From the NCBI GenBank assembly GCA_949480205.1, contig CASXXK010000007.1, positions 1-39,262 on the forward strand: 39,262 bases of DNA. The letters run 5' to 3'. Below the pieces are notes generated by a model, which searched no databases, was not told where the DNA came from, and saw only the letters and a list, made by a program, of their open reading frames with translations. Both the position numbers and the translations under genes were made by a program. Below, piece by piece: positions 24,358-34,633 of this stretch (its first letter is position 1; the number at the start of each line of letters is the position of its first letter). The DNA comes from an uncultured Candidatus Saccharibacteria bacterium. Its GTDB lineage: Bacteria; Patescibacteriota; Saccharimonadia; Saccharimonadales; Saccharimonadaceae.

Positions 24358-25848
24358 TTAAGCGGCTCCTTGATTTGGGTTAATTTGACTTGGTTGATAT
24401 GTAATGGGCTGGATTGGTTGGACAGCTTGCGGAGTTGGCTGTGGCGGCGCAGATGACCGAGGAGCTGGCGAAGGCGCGGCAGAAGGTGATGATGGCTGTG
24501 GCGTACCTAGTGTTGTGGTCGAACCATCCGCAGCGTCACGAGCGAGGGAGAGGCGGCTCTCACCCGTAACGACGGGCTGAGAGAACGCCGTGTTCGACAC
24601 GACACTAGGTACGCCATTGGACGCCTTATCTTTCTGCTGCAGCTGTGTCTGCTCATTCTGATAGGCGATCAACCGCCGTTGGTACTCCGCCGGCGTTAAC
24701 CGGGGTAGGGAAACATAGAACGTTGATCCATCGCCGAAGGCACTTTCTACCCACACGCGACCGTCCATAGCCTCTACACGTTGCTTAACTAAATACAAAC
24801 CTAGCCCAGTCCCACCAATTTGGCGTGTCTGGGAATTATCAACGCGATAAAACTTCTGGAAAATATGACCTGCATCCTCGGGTGAAACTCCAATGCCAGT
24901 GTCGGTGACGTTGATCAGGACTTTGTCACCGTCGCCTCGAGCATTAACCCAAATTTCACCTCCATCAGGCGTGTATTTGATGGCATTATCGATTAGGTTA
25001 TCCAAAATCTCGCGCAAGAAATCCAAATCCACTGCGGCATACACTAGCTGGTCAATCTGCTTGTCGCCCGTCACCGGACCAGTAGTACCAAAACTGTATT
25101 TGAGATGCTTGGCGTGCATGTCGTTTTCGCGTGCATTGGCCATCTGGCGCACTACAGCTGTCATCTCTACAGGCACGGCATGCACCTTGAGCCGACCATC
25201 GTCCAGCTTGGTTACGTCCAACAAATCCTTAAACAAGCGCCCTAAATGTTGGCTGGAAGAGTGAGCCGCCTCTAGATATTGCCGCGCGCGGTCGTCGATC
25301 GTGGCTGTACTTGGGTTGAGCGCCAAACCTAGATAACCTTCGATGCTGGCCACTGGCGTGCGCATCTCATGACTAGCCGTGGAAATAAATTCACTCTGCT
25401 TTTCTTCTTCCTCTAATTCTTTGGTGATGTCACGGAAGGTGATAATCTTATTAGATTTGGGGCCACCGGTTGGCGTCACTGTGAGAGAAATTGCCGCATG
25501 TCGTTCGCTTTGCACAGAAATCAAGACATAATCTCGTATCACTGCAGCCTGATTCGTCTGCACAGCCTGAGCCAGCTTGCTTTGATCCGGCGGTACAACG
25601 GCGCCATTGGTGGTTTCTAGACGCAAAACCGTCTTGTAGTCTAACCCAAGCATATTGGTGGGGCTACCATAGCCCACCATCATGGCGGCGGCTGGATTGG
25701 CGAACTTGATAATCCCAGTTTCGTCAACCAATAATACACCATCAGTGATATTATTGAGCGTCAATTCCGCCAAAGCGGAATAATTGGCGATATCAGCTGC
25801 TGCTACCGGCGCAGGCGTCTGTTGCTTTTTACTTTTGAATAAACTCAT
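24358..25848 (-). CDS. Soluble PAS-HisKA-HATPase sensor histidine kinase
   Basis: A 496-residue kinase with no membrane helix. A PAS domain spans about residues 22-145, HisKA has the phospho-acceptor His160 in [17 protein letters not shown], and HATPase_c shows [25 protein letters not shown] and [11 protein letters not shown]. The last 100 residues are Gln/Pro/Ser-rich. Part of this tail (about residues 411-450) is encoded by a long inverted repeat related to those in obg and trmD. The start ATG 25848 lies 7 nt after a TAAAAT -10; an upstream in-frame codon at 25875 is rejected because it lies upstream of that box. The signal is presumably cytoplasmic. Confidence 0.92.
   Translation of the reverse strand: MSLFKSKKQQTPAPVAAADIANYSALAELTLNNITDGVLLVDETGIIKFANPAAAMMVGYGSPTNMLGLDYKTVLRLETTNGAVVPPDQSKLAQAVQTNQAAVIRDYVLISVQSERHAAISLTVTPTGGPKSNKIITFRDITKELEEEEKQSEFISTASHEMRTPVASIEGYLGLALNPSTATIDDRARQYLEAAHSSSQHLGRLFKDLLDVTKLDDGRLKVHAVPVEMTAVVRQMANARENDMHAKHLKYSFGTTGPVTGDKQIDQLVYAAVDLDFLREILDNLIDNAIKYTPDGGEIWVNARGDGDKVLINVTDTGIGVSPEDAGHIFQKFYRVDNSQTRQIGGTGLGLYLVKQRVEAMDGRVWVESAFGDGSTFYVSLPRLTPAEYQRRLIAYQNEQTQLQQKDKASNGVPSVVSNTAFSQPVVTGESRLSLARDAADGSTTTLGTPQPSSPSAAPSPAPRSSAPPQPTPQAVQPIQPITYQPSQINPNQGAA
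24499..24616. repeat. In-frame palindromic element in the histidine kinase tail
   Basis: Outer arms 24500-24524 and 24592-24615 are complementary over about 24 bases with a one-base bulge and one mismatch (ggcgtacctagtg... / ...cactaggtacgcc). Inside is a second hairpin, plus-strand ctctcacccgt-aacg-acgggctgagag. The element is read through in frame. Its core CACCCGTAACGACGGGCTG closely matches CACCCGCAACGGCAGGCTG in trmD. Confidence 0.8.
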
Positions 25849-25855
25849 TATGTTT

Positions 25856-25889
25856 ATTTTAACACAAGCGCACAAAAATGTGCTATATT
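25856..25889. promoter_or_regulatory. Divergent -10 boxes in a 49-bp spacer
   Basis: Minus strand TAAAAT (25861-25856) lies 7 nt before the kinase ATG. Plus strand TGC-TATATT (25884-25889) lies 8 nt before ATG 25898. Both genes would be leaderless, and the two promoters overlap in their upstream regions. Confidence 0.5.
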
Positions 25890-25897
25890 TAATACAT

Positions 25898-27664
25898 ATG
25901 AATAAGGAAGTTATTTATTTGGAGCCGGAGGATGATATCACCGACATCTTGTCCAAGCTCCAGCGGGCTGAACAAAAAGTCGTGGCCTTGGTGCCTCCCA
26001 AAAAAGCCACAATGCTTCGTAGTGCGGTGAATATGAAGCTCGTGGCAAAAGCCGCCAAAGAATGTAAGAAAGTTGCTGTGATCGTAACTGCGGATCCAGC
26101 AGTTTCTAAGATGGCAATGATGGCGCAAATCCCAGTAGCCAAGACTTTGCAGAGCCGTCCAGTAGTGCCGACCAAAGAGAGTCTTGAGGCGGCTCAGGCG
26201 GACGAGCAGGTAATTGACGAAGATTTGGCCGATGTCACGGATAAAGCTGAGCTAGATAGCCTGGGAAAGAAAGCCAAAACGCCCGGAGAGGGGTCTGAGA
26301 GCGCTTCTGAGAAGGTTTCTGATAAAACCGCTAACACTATCACCTTGGACGAAGAAGGCCTCGAAAACGGCTCCAAAAAGGCCTCTGAGAAGGCCAAGAA
26401 GGGTGCTGATGGCAAAAAGGTGCCTGATTTGGCGCAATATCGCAAATGGATTATTCTTGGCGTCGCTGCAGCCCTAATTCTTGTGGTTTTTGGGGTTTGG
26501 GCATTTGTTTTTGCCCCGGCAGTCCAAATTACGGTCGCCATGAGCACAACTTCCAATAACTTCTCTGAAGAGGTGCGGTTCACCTCAGATGCTTCTGCTG
26601 AAAATATCGAGGAAGGTATTCTTTATGTCCGCAAAGAGACCTTCGAGCCTGAATATACCGAGGATTTTGAGGCCACCGGCAAAGAAGACCGGGGCGAAAA
26701 AGCCACTGGTACGGTAGCCCTGTCGATGAGTTTTAAACCAGCTGCTGGCGTGGTTACTACTGTTGGCTTGCCTAAAGGCGCCAAGCTGACTGCTACCAAC
26801 GACGCTTCTGGTAAATCCATTACTTATACCCTAGACGAAGATTATAGTGTCAAATTTGATGGCACTGATGCTGGAGTAGCTGCACTCAAAGAAGCCGGCT
26901 GGTCCTGCGCTTCAACGGCGCTGGGTGGCATTTCTAGCTGTAGTCGCTCCGTGTCGGCTGCCAAGGTAACGGCTGTGGCTGCGGGAGAAGATTACAACAT
27001 CGGTGCTGGGCGCACTTGGAATCCGCTAGATGATGACGATGAAGTCATCCGTATCAGCAATTCCACGGCCTTTACTGGCGGCACCACTCGTGACGTAACG
27101 ACGGTGACTCAAGCTAACCTTGATGCCGCCAAAGAGCGCATCCTGGCCAGCCATGCTTCAGAGGGTAAATCTTTGCTCATGGAGCAGGTGAAATCTGAAG
27201 ATGTCATCGTGATTGAGTCGAGCTTTGCTTCGGAGGCGGGTGACGTTAAATCAAATCCAGAAGTAAACGCCGAAGTCGACGAGAATGCTAAGCCCGAGAT
27301 TACAGTTAAGGCAATTTATTCCGTATATACTCTAGATAAGGCCAAGGTAGAAGAGTACATCAAAGCCAAAATGACCGTTGCTGACGATCAGCGAATCTAC
27401 TCGGTTGGTGATCCATACATTGAGCGTTTTACCAACATTGACGAGTCTGCGCGCCTCAAAACCGTGGTTAAAACTGGCCCTACTGTCACCGAAGAGACTA
27501 TTTTAGAGAAGGTCAAGGGTCGCAAGATTGGTGAGGTGCAATCTTTGCTCCGTTCGATTAACGGCGTCAGCTCAGTGGAAATTACCCCATCTTATTTCTG
27601 GGTCAACTCGGTGCCAAATGATACAAACAAGATTACAATTGAACTAACGGTGGAGGATAACTAG
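25898..27664 (+). CDS. Membrane-anchored baseplate-J-like protein
   Basis: A protein of 588 residues. The N-terminal 90 residues (MNKEVIYLEPEDDITDILSK..., LVPPKKATMLRSAVN) form a conserved cytoplasmic domain that I recall from many CPR proteins of this layout. A charged, disordered Lys/Glu/Ser linker follows, one membrane helix lies at residues 184-206, and then an extracytoplasmic region of about 380 residues with baseplate-J-like features (KATGTVALS, VGLPKGAKLTATN, VAAGEDYNIGAG, FTGGTTRDVTTVTQANLDAAK). Function is unknown; a cell-surface or secretion-linked scaffold is possible. ATG 25898 is preferred over a long upstream in-frame extension that overlaps the kinase. It is first in an envelope operon. 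Confidence 0.78.
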   Translation: MNKEVIYLEPEDDITDILSKLQRAEQKVVALVPPKKATMLRSAVNMKLVAKAAKECKKVAVIVTADPAVSKMAMMAQIPVAKTLQSRPVVPTKESLEAAQADEQVIDEDLADVTDKAELDSLGKKAKTPGEGSESASEKVSDKTANTITLDEEGLENGSKKASEKAKKGADGKKVPDLAQYRKWIILGVAAALILVVFGVWAFVFAPAVQITVAMSTTSNNFSEEVRFTSDASAENIEEGILYVRKETFEPEYTEDFEATGKEDRGEKATGTVALSMSFKPAAGVVTTVGLPKGAKLTATNDASGKSITYTLDEDYSVKFDGTDAGVAALKEAGWSCASTALGGISSCSRSVSAAKVTAVAAGEDYNIGAGRTWNPLDDDDEVIRISNSTAFTGGTTRDVTTVTQANLDAAKERILASHASEGKSLLMEQVKSEDVIVIESSFASEAGDVKSNPEVNAEVDENAKPEITVKAIYSVYTLDKAKVEEYIKAKMTVADDQRIYSVGDPYIERFTNIDESARLKTVVKTGPTVTEETILEKVKGRKIGEVQSLLRSINGVSSVEITPSYFWVNSVPNDTNKITIELTVEDN

Positions 27665-27666
27665 TC

Positions 27667-29220
27667 ATGAAACTAATCGCCTTAGACGTTGGCACAAAGC
27701 GCATTGGGGTGGCTAAGGCCGATTCCGCCGTTCGGATTGCAGTGCCATATCCGGCCGTTGAAGTGGATAACGGGGAAGAATTCAAGAAAATTGCCTCTTT
27801 GGCGCGCGCATGGGACATCAATAGCTTCGTATTGGGGCTGCCACGCAACGGACAAGGCGAAGAGACTGAGCAGAGTCGCTATGTGCGTAAATTTGCCAAA
27901 GCACTCAAACAGGCTGTCCCAGATGCCAAAATTTGCTTCCAAGACGAGAGCCTTACCTCAGTTGAGGCAGAAAAGCGCCTCAAAAATCGCAAAAAAGGCT
28001 ACAAGAAGGGTGATATTGATTCTGAAGCGGCTACGATTATCCTGCAAGATTTTCTTGAGGAGCACACCGGTAAGCCTACTACTAAGGCTACAGCAGCCCG
28101 ACATCAATCGGTCAAAGCCGATAAACCGCATAAATTGTTGGTTGCTTTGCTGATTGTGATTATTCTGTTGGCGGGCGCTGCGGCAGGGGCATATTATTAC
28201 TATACACAGAATTTGCAGCCGGTATTTACAGAAGTAGATTGTAATGATCAAGAAAACTCTACCGTTGATGCCTGTAAGCCAGTAGTTTTCAAGATTGAAC
28301 CTGGTGCCAGTGTTAATGATGTTGCCGTCGATCTCAGTAATGCGGGTTTGATTCGTAATTCAATCGTTTTTCAGATTTATTTCCGGCTCAATTATAGTGG
28401 TTATACTATCAAAACTGGTGAATACAGCCTCACTAAGGCCATGTCGATGAAGCAAATCACTGATTTGATTGTGGATGGTAAAGGTGGCGACGTTTTTACA
28501 TTCACCTTTAACCCTGGCGAAACTGTGCGCGATTTTAAGGCTAAACTAGCTAAAGTGGGGTATGACGGCGCTACGATTGATGAAGCCCTTCAGAAGACCT
28601 ATGAGGGGTCATACAGCTGGATTTTTGAAGGTAAACCCGAAGAAGCGGGCCTAGAGGGCTATCTTTACGGTGAAACCTACGAATTTTACCAAAATGATAC
28701 CGTGGAAACTATTATCGAGCGCATGCTTACAGAGATGGCGGATGTCATTGAAGAGAACGGACTTAAAGAGAAATTCGAAGCTCAGGGCTTAAATCTCTAT
28801 CAGGGGATTACTTTGGCCTCAATTGTACAAAAAGAAGCCAATAATGTGACTGACCAAGCTAAAGTAGCTCAGGTGTTTTATAATCGTCTTGCTCAAGGGA
28901 TGAGTCTCGGTAGCGATGTGACGACGCAATATGCGGTGGACTTGGTCGATCCAGACCGCCAAATTTACACCAATAATGCCGATGCACTGCAAATTGACTC
29001 TCCCTATAACACTCGCCTCTATGCCGGATTGCCATATGGCCCAATTTCCAACCCCGGTAGACAGGCACTAAATGCTACCGCTACCCCTGATGGCGAAGCT
29101 GCAAACTACTTATTCTTCTTGACAGGAGATGATGGTATGATGTATTATAGTACTACAGATGCGGAGCACCAACAGAATATCATCGACCATTGTGCTGAGC
29201 TCTGTAATGTTGCATTATAG
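27667..29220 (+). CDS. mltG: YqgF-MltG fusion (RNase H-fold domain + endolytic transglycosylase)
   Basis: A 517-residue fusion. Residues 1-133 are a complete YqgF/RuvX domain: Asp7 in ALDVGTKRIGVA, LGLPRNGQG, Glu94 in QDESLTSVEA and Asp118 in DSEAATIILQ. After a Thr/Lys linker, a membrane helix (157-179) leads to an extracytoplasmic YceG/MltG domain with EPGASVNDVA, EGYLYGETYEF, the conserved Glu390 in ASIVQKEA, and the DSPYNTRLYAGLPYGPISNPG signature. MltG cleaves nascent glycan strands to set their length; YqgF processes rRNA or DNA junctions. In Bacillus subtilis the separate genes lie close together, so a fusion of neighbours is likely. The gene starts 2 nt after the preceding stop. Confidence 0.93.
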   Translation: MKLIALDVGTKRIGVAKADSAVRIAVPYPAVEVDNGEEFKKIASLARAWDINSFVLGLPRNGQGEETEQSRYVRKFAKALKQAVPDAKICFQDESLTSVEAEKRLKNRKKGYKKGDIDSEAATIILQDFLEEHTGKPTTKATAARHQSVKADKPHKLLVALLIVIILLAGAAAGAYYYYTQNLQPVFTEVDCNDQENSTVDACKPVVFKIEPGASVNDVAVDLSNAGLIRNSIVFQIYFRLNYSGYTIKTGEYSLTKAMSMKQITDLIVDGKGGDVFTFTFNPGETVRDFKAKLAKVGYDGATIDEALQKTYEGSYSWIFEGKPEEAGLEGYLYGETYEFYQNDTVETIIERMLTEMADVIEENGLKEKFEAQGLNLYQGITLASIVQKEANNVTDQAKVAQVFYNRLAQGMSLGSDVTTQYAVDLVDPDRQIYTNNADALQIDSPYNTRLYAGLPYGPISNPGRQALNATATPDGEAANYLFFLTGDDGMMYYSTTDAEHQQNIIDHCAELCNVAL

Positions 29221-29235
29221 CGACAACCATTAATT

Positions 29236-31772
<2,537 letters not shown>

Positions 31773-31800
31773 CCAAAAGTGCTGTAATAGTCTACAACTA

Positions 31801-31829
31801 TTGACTTTTTCGACTACCTGTGCTATAAC
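31801..31829 (+). promoter_or_regulatory. Promoter of the gene at 31902
   Basis: TTGACT (31801-31806), 17 nt ending CTGTGC, TATAAC (31824-31829). A leader of about 65 nt with GAGAGG precedes ATG 31902. Confidence 0.75.
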
Positions 31830-31901
31830 GAAGAGATAGAGGGCTTTTTGTTGCCCCTAGTAGACCGGTCCATGTGACCTTAAACAGAGAGGTAGCCAAT
31901 T

Positions 31902-32381
31902 ATGAACAACAAAATGAACTGCTTGGAGCACAATGCGGAACTGTACCATCGGCTGGAAAAACTGGTGGATCGGGGTGACTATCTGGATGTATCCGTGATT
32001 ATGGCGCAGAATTGCATTGAAGTAATTTCCTGTGATGAAGACGGTAAAATCTCCAGACCGACCGGGATCAGCGTCGACGGTAAAGAAGTCATGCCGGGAC
32101 ACTTTCCTTATTTACCGGAAAGCTGGCAGGAAATCAGCAAGTTTTTGGATGTAATCGCCGCCAAGCGGAAAGAGAAGTGGGTGGCTGAATTTGCCAGCCT
32201 GTATGAAAGCATCGCTGACGGCGAGATGTGGGGTCTGGATCTGACTAAGCCGGATTATGCGATTCTGGAAATCGGTGAGAGCCATTGCCTGAAATGTCAC
32301 AAGATTGCATGGGGACGTGACGGGCTGTTGCAGGTTATGGGCTATTTGGCAAAATCCTGCATGATTGATTCTGAAGAATAA
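31902..32381 (+). CDS. Hypothetical protein
   Basis: A 159-residue acidic, apparently cytosolic protein that I cannot assign. It is helical at the N-terminus (HNAELYHRLEKLVDRGDYLD), has a central ESWQEISKFLDVIAAKRKEKWVAEF helix and a C-terminal segment with CLKCH that could bind metal. Its codon choice (frequent ctg, cgg, ccg) looks slightly different from the neighbouring obg, a weak hint of separate origin. It has its own promoter and a duplicated terminator. Its promoter resembles those of the unknown genes at 21238 and 22428. Function unknown. Confidence 0.75.
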   Translation: MNNKMNCLEHNAELYHRLEKLVDRGDYLDVSVIMAQNCIEVISCDEDGKISRPTGISVDGKEVMPGHFPYLPESWQEISKFLDVIAAKRKEKWVAEFASLYESIADGEMWGLDLTKPDYAILEIGESHCLKCHKIAWGRDGLLQVMGYLAKSCMIDSEE

Positions 32382-32390
32382 AAAATTGGC

Positions 32391-32470
32391 TCAGTTAACT
32401 GAGGGCAGCACTATTCAAGTGCCGCCCTCAGTTAACTGAGGGCAGCACTATTCAAGTGCCGCCCGACTCT
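32391..32470 (+). terminator. Tandemly duplicated terminator hairpin (2 x 37 bp)
   Basis: Units 32391-32427 and 32428-32464 are identical. Each has the palindrome ctcagttaactgag and a hairpin gggcagcact / agtgccgccc around attca. The second is followed by gactcTTTTT, giving a working terminator for the gene at 31902. Confidence 0.88.
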
Positions 32471-32480
32471 TTTTATATAC

Positions 32481-32633
32481 CCAAGAAAACTGGCTCTTTC
32501 GAGCCAGTCTCCGCGCTGATGCGCGCCCACCCTGGGGCACATTGGTTTGTTTTAATCCGCTGTTTTTGTTTTTGTTAAAGTCTCCACACTCCACTAAACG
32601 TATCAGTGGAACCCCTGTGAAGCGTACCAGCTT
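32481..32633 (-). ncRNA. Candidate structured ncRNA between uraA and its convergent neighbour
   Basis: Minus strand, about 150 nt, ending in the hairpin CTGGCTC-gaaa-GAGCCAG (32507-32490) followed by TTTTCTT. The 5' half folds as cuucaca/uguggag enclosing uccacu/agugga, with an asymmetric GGGGU internal loop. The GGGG could pair with CCCC at about 32534-32537, forming a pseudoknot. The 5' end aagcuggu can also pair with acuggcu at the 3' side, in competition with the terminator. No reading frame of note. The class is not recognised. Confidence 0.45.
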
Positions 32634-32639
32634 ATACTT

Positions 32640-32668
32640 ATAATAAGCCTAAGCTTAATGACTGTCAA
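32640..32668 (-). promoter_or_regulatory. Promoter of the candidate ncRNA at 32481-32633
   Basis: Minus strand TTGACA (32668-32663), 17 nt, TATTAT (32645-32640). It overlaps the T-tract of the uraA terminator. Confidence 0.5.
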
Positions 32669-32669
32669 G

Positions 32670-32707
32670 CAAAAAGCAAAAACTGTTGTAAAAATCACAA
32701 CAGTTTG
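32670..32707 (-). terminator. uraA terminator
   Basis: Minus strand AAACTGTTGT / ACAACAGTTT (32706-32697 with 32689-32680), then TTGCTTTTTG. Confidence 0.82.
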
Positions 32708-32746
32708 TTTGCCCACCTGAAATGAAAGGTTGTTTTGTAATTGGGT

Positions 32747-34117
32747 TTAAAGATGGTCAGCATCCGCTGCGGTTTCTTTGATTGCTCGCCAAATCCTTTT
32801 CCAAATGCCAACACGGCCTTCTTCCGGCAAAACCAAGTTCAGAATAATTCCGAACAATGCCGCCAGGCTCATTCCCGATACGGAAATTGTAACATCGCCG
32901 CTACCGAAGGACAGAATCGCTCCACCCAGCCCGAACACTAACATCGGTGCCGCAATTGCTACGTTGCGCGGAATGCCAAAATCAATGCGGTTCTCAATCC
33001 AGACTTTAGCGCCATTCAGAGCGATAAAACCGTACAACAAAACGGAAACGCCACCCAGCACCGGATTGGGGATAGTGGAAATTAGTGCGGTCAACTTGCC
33101 CAAGAATCCCATCACGATGGCGAAAACGGCCGCTAATCGTAAAACATAGATTGAGGCTACTTTGGTCATACCGACTACGGCAGTGTTTTCGCCGTAAGTT
33201 GTATTGGCCGGACCACCGAATAATGCGGCTGTCAATGTAGCTAAACCGTCGCCGAGCAGAGTACGTGACAAGCCGGGTTGTTTCAATAGATCTGTGCCGA
33301 TAATGGTGCTGAGTGCCTTGTGATCGCCAATATGCTCGGCCATTGTCACCAGGGCGACCGGCGCAATTTGCCAAATAGCAGCAAAGGTTGGTTGATAATC
33401 TTTAAAAATTATCTGAAACCGCGGAATACTGAACCATGCCGCCTCTTTGACTGGCGTCAAGTCTACAATCCCTAAACAAATCGAGGCAATATAGCCCACA
33501 ATAATTGCCACTAAAAACGGGATAACATTGAGGAAACCTTTGACGCAGACCATCACAATAATCGCTGTGGCCAAGGTGATGAAAGCTATCAGCAATTCGC
33601 GCCAAGTGGCGCCCGAACCCTCATTGAGGCCAATCTGGGAAATCGCTGAAGAGGCCAGACCTAACCCGATTACCAGAATCATCGGACCGATGACAATTGG
33701 CGGCAGGAGGCGGTCAATCCAGCCATTTCCGGCTAATGTTACCAGCGCCGCAAAGACGATGTAAATGACTCCTACCACGATCAACCCGGTCATGGCCCCG
33801 GCGATGCCGGCAACCTGATAGGCGGCGGCAACCGGCGCAATAAAGGCAAAGGAACTGCCTAAATATACCGGCGATTGTGACTTGGTGCAGAGCTGGTAGA
33901 CCAGTGTGCCGATGCCGGACATCACTAATGCTACCGGGATGGGAAGCACCTCAGCTCCAGCCATGCCATTGACCAAAATCGGTACCAGAATCGTGGCGCC
34001 AAACATTGCAAACACATGCTGGATGGCCAAAATCGCCTGCATTCCTCCCGGAGGGTGATCGTGCACTCCGTACAACAGCTGAGTAGCCCCAGGGCTACTA
34101 TGGGTTTTATTTTTCAT
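32747..34117 (-). CDS. uraA: Uracil permease (NCS2/UraA family)
   Basis: A 456-residue inner-membrane uracil/proton symporter with about 14 hydrophobic segments. Signatures: GATILVPILVNG near residue 40, SSFAFIAPV (substrate-contacting strand), the AEHIGDHKALS motif with the conserved Glu, and LFGGPANTTYGENTAVVG. An extra hydrophilic N-terminus (about 20 residues) precedes the first helix. A uracil salvage transporter fits an organism with reduced biosynthesis. Similarity to Firmicutes UraA suggests possible acquisition by transfer, but this is not shown here. The strong site AAAGGAGGGG lies before ATG 34117. Confidence 0.94.
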   Translation of the reverse strand: MKNKTHSSPGATQLLYGVHDHPPGGMQAILAIQHVFAMFGATILVPILVNGMAGAEVLPIPVALVMSGIGTLVYQLCTKSQSPVYLGSSFAFIAPVAAAYQVAGIAGAMTGLIVVGVIYIVFAALVTLAGNGWIDRLLPPIVIGPMILVIGLGLASSAISQIGLNEGSGATWRELLIAFITLATAIIVMVCVKGFLNVIPFLVAIIVGYIASICLGIVDLTPVKEAAWFSIPRFQIIFKDYQPTFAAIWQIAPVALVTMAEHIGDHKALSTIIGTDLLKQPGLSRTLLGDGLATLTAALFGGPANTTYGENTAVVGMTKVASIYVLRLAAVFAIVMGFLGKLTALISTIPNPVLGGVSVLLYGFIALNGAKVWIENRIDFGIPRNVAIAAPMLVFGLGGAILSFGSGDVTISVSGMSLAALFGIILNLVLPEEGRVGIWKRIWRAIKETAADADHL

Positions 34118-34184
34118 ATAAAACCCCTCCTTTCATTATTTGTTAAAGTGCGTCTCTCTAAGCCCACGCTTTGAGGAAATTATA
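34118..34184 (-). promoter_or_regulatory. uraA extended -10 and leader
   Basis: Minus strand ATGC-TATAAT (34184-34179) with a weak -35. A leader of about 55 nt contains gcgt/acgc arms before AAAGGAGGGG. No pyrimidine-responsive attenuator is recognised. Confidence 0.45.
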
Positions 34185-34231
34185 GCATATTTTGGAAACT
34201 CTGGCGTGCGTCTTTTTTGTGATAATGACTC

Positions 34232-34261
34232 TTGACGATTGTGACGGGTTCATGCTAAGAT
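34232..34261 (+). promoter_or_regulatory. tRNA-Gly promoter
   Basis: TTGACG (34232-34237), 18 nt, TGC-TAAGAT (34256-34261), about 10 nt before the tRNA. Confidence 0.6.
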
Positions 34262-34271
34262 AAAGACATAT

Positions 34272-34348
34272 GCGAATGTAGCTCAGTTGTTTAGAGCGCT
34301 TCCTTGCCAAGGAAGAGGTCGAGAGTTAGAGTCTCTTCATTCGCACCA
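34272..34348 (+). tRNA. tRNA-Gly (anticodon GCC), CCA encoded
   Basis: A cloverleaf of 77 nt including CCA: acceptor gcgaatg/cattcgc (perfect), D arm gctc/gagc, anticodon arm cttcc-ttGCCaa-ggaag, variable aggtc, T arm gagag/ctctt. Two near-universal elbow bases are changed together: the D loop reads agttgttta (U at 19, G expected) and the T loop ttagagt (A at 56, C expected), so 19-56 would be U-A instead of G-C. The discriminator is A73, whereas bacterial tRNA-Gly usually has U73; this would suit an alpha2-type GlyRS (inference). Confidence 0.93.
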
Positions 34349-34361
34349 CGCTAGTTTTTGG

Positions 34362-34396
34362 AAATACCTCTTATGGACAACCATGAGAGGTATTTT
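34362..34396 (+). terminator. Hairpin after tRNA-Gly
   Basis: A 15-bp stem aaatacctcttatgg / ccatgagaggtattt with one wobble and an acaa loop. The T-tract is short (TTTT, shared with the stem). Confidence 0.7.
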
Positions 34397-34401
34397 GATA
34401 A

Positions 34402-34597
34402 CAAAAAGCGGCGCCTCAGTAGTTGAAGCGCTTCACTCGGCCGATATCTATCCGGATACGAAGGACCGAAATTCAACAAAAAGGACGCCGCGAGGTGTAT
34501 CCGTCTACTAGACTTTTGTATCAAACAAAGGCATCGTAGGCACTCACGGCGCCCTACTTACCTTCGTTTGATATGTTTAGCCTATAAAGACGGATAC
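34402..34597 (-). ncRNA. Candidate two-domain structured ncRNA
   Basis: Minus strand, about 195 nt. A -10 TGTGC-TATAAT lies directly upstream (34609-34604). Domain 1 is a long rod: 34598-34588 pairs with 34506-34496 over 11 bp, then uaggcu/agucua, then uaucaaac-aagg/ccuu-guuugaua, then guagg/ccuac at the tip. Domain 2 pairs gcggcg (34491-34486) with cgccgc (34413-34408), enclosing guugaa/uucaac and uucgguc/ggccgag, and is followed by TTTTTG, so it also ends the transcript. No open frame. It is not recognisable as 6S, SRP, tmRNA or RNase P RNA. Confidence 0.6.
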
Positions 34598-34603
34598 ATT
34601 CAT

Positions 34604-34609
34604 ATTATA
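34604..34609 (-). promoter_or_regulatory. -10 of the candidate ncRNA at 34402-34597
   Basis: TGTGC-TATAAT on the minus strand with no clear -35. It follows the end of cassette B. Confidence 0.5.
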
Positions 34610-34633
34610 GCACATCTCTGCATGCCGCGTCCT

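Noticed and set aside
25784-25897. N-terminal extension of the baseplate-J-like protein
   Set aside because: It overlaps the divergent kinase gene and both promoters; the conserved start MNKEVIYLEPEDD begins at 25898.
34287-34511. 74-residue open frame over the tRNA
   Set aside because: It lies across tRNA-Gly, its terminator and the candidate ncRNA; no ribosome site.
34402-34597. 6S, SRP, tmRNA or RNase P RNA
   Set aside because: The 5' and 3' ends do not pair with each other as in 6S or tmRNA, the GGAA/AGCA SRP loop is missing, there is no tmRNA tRNA-like end, and it is too short for RNase P with none of its conserved blocks.
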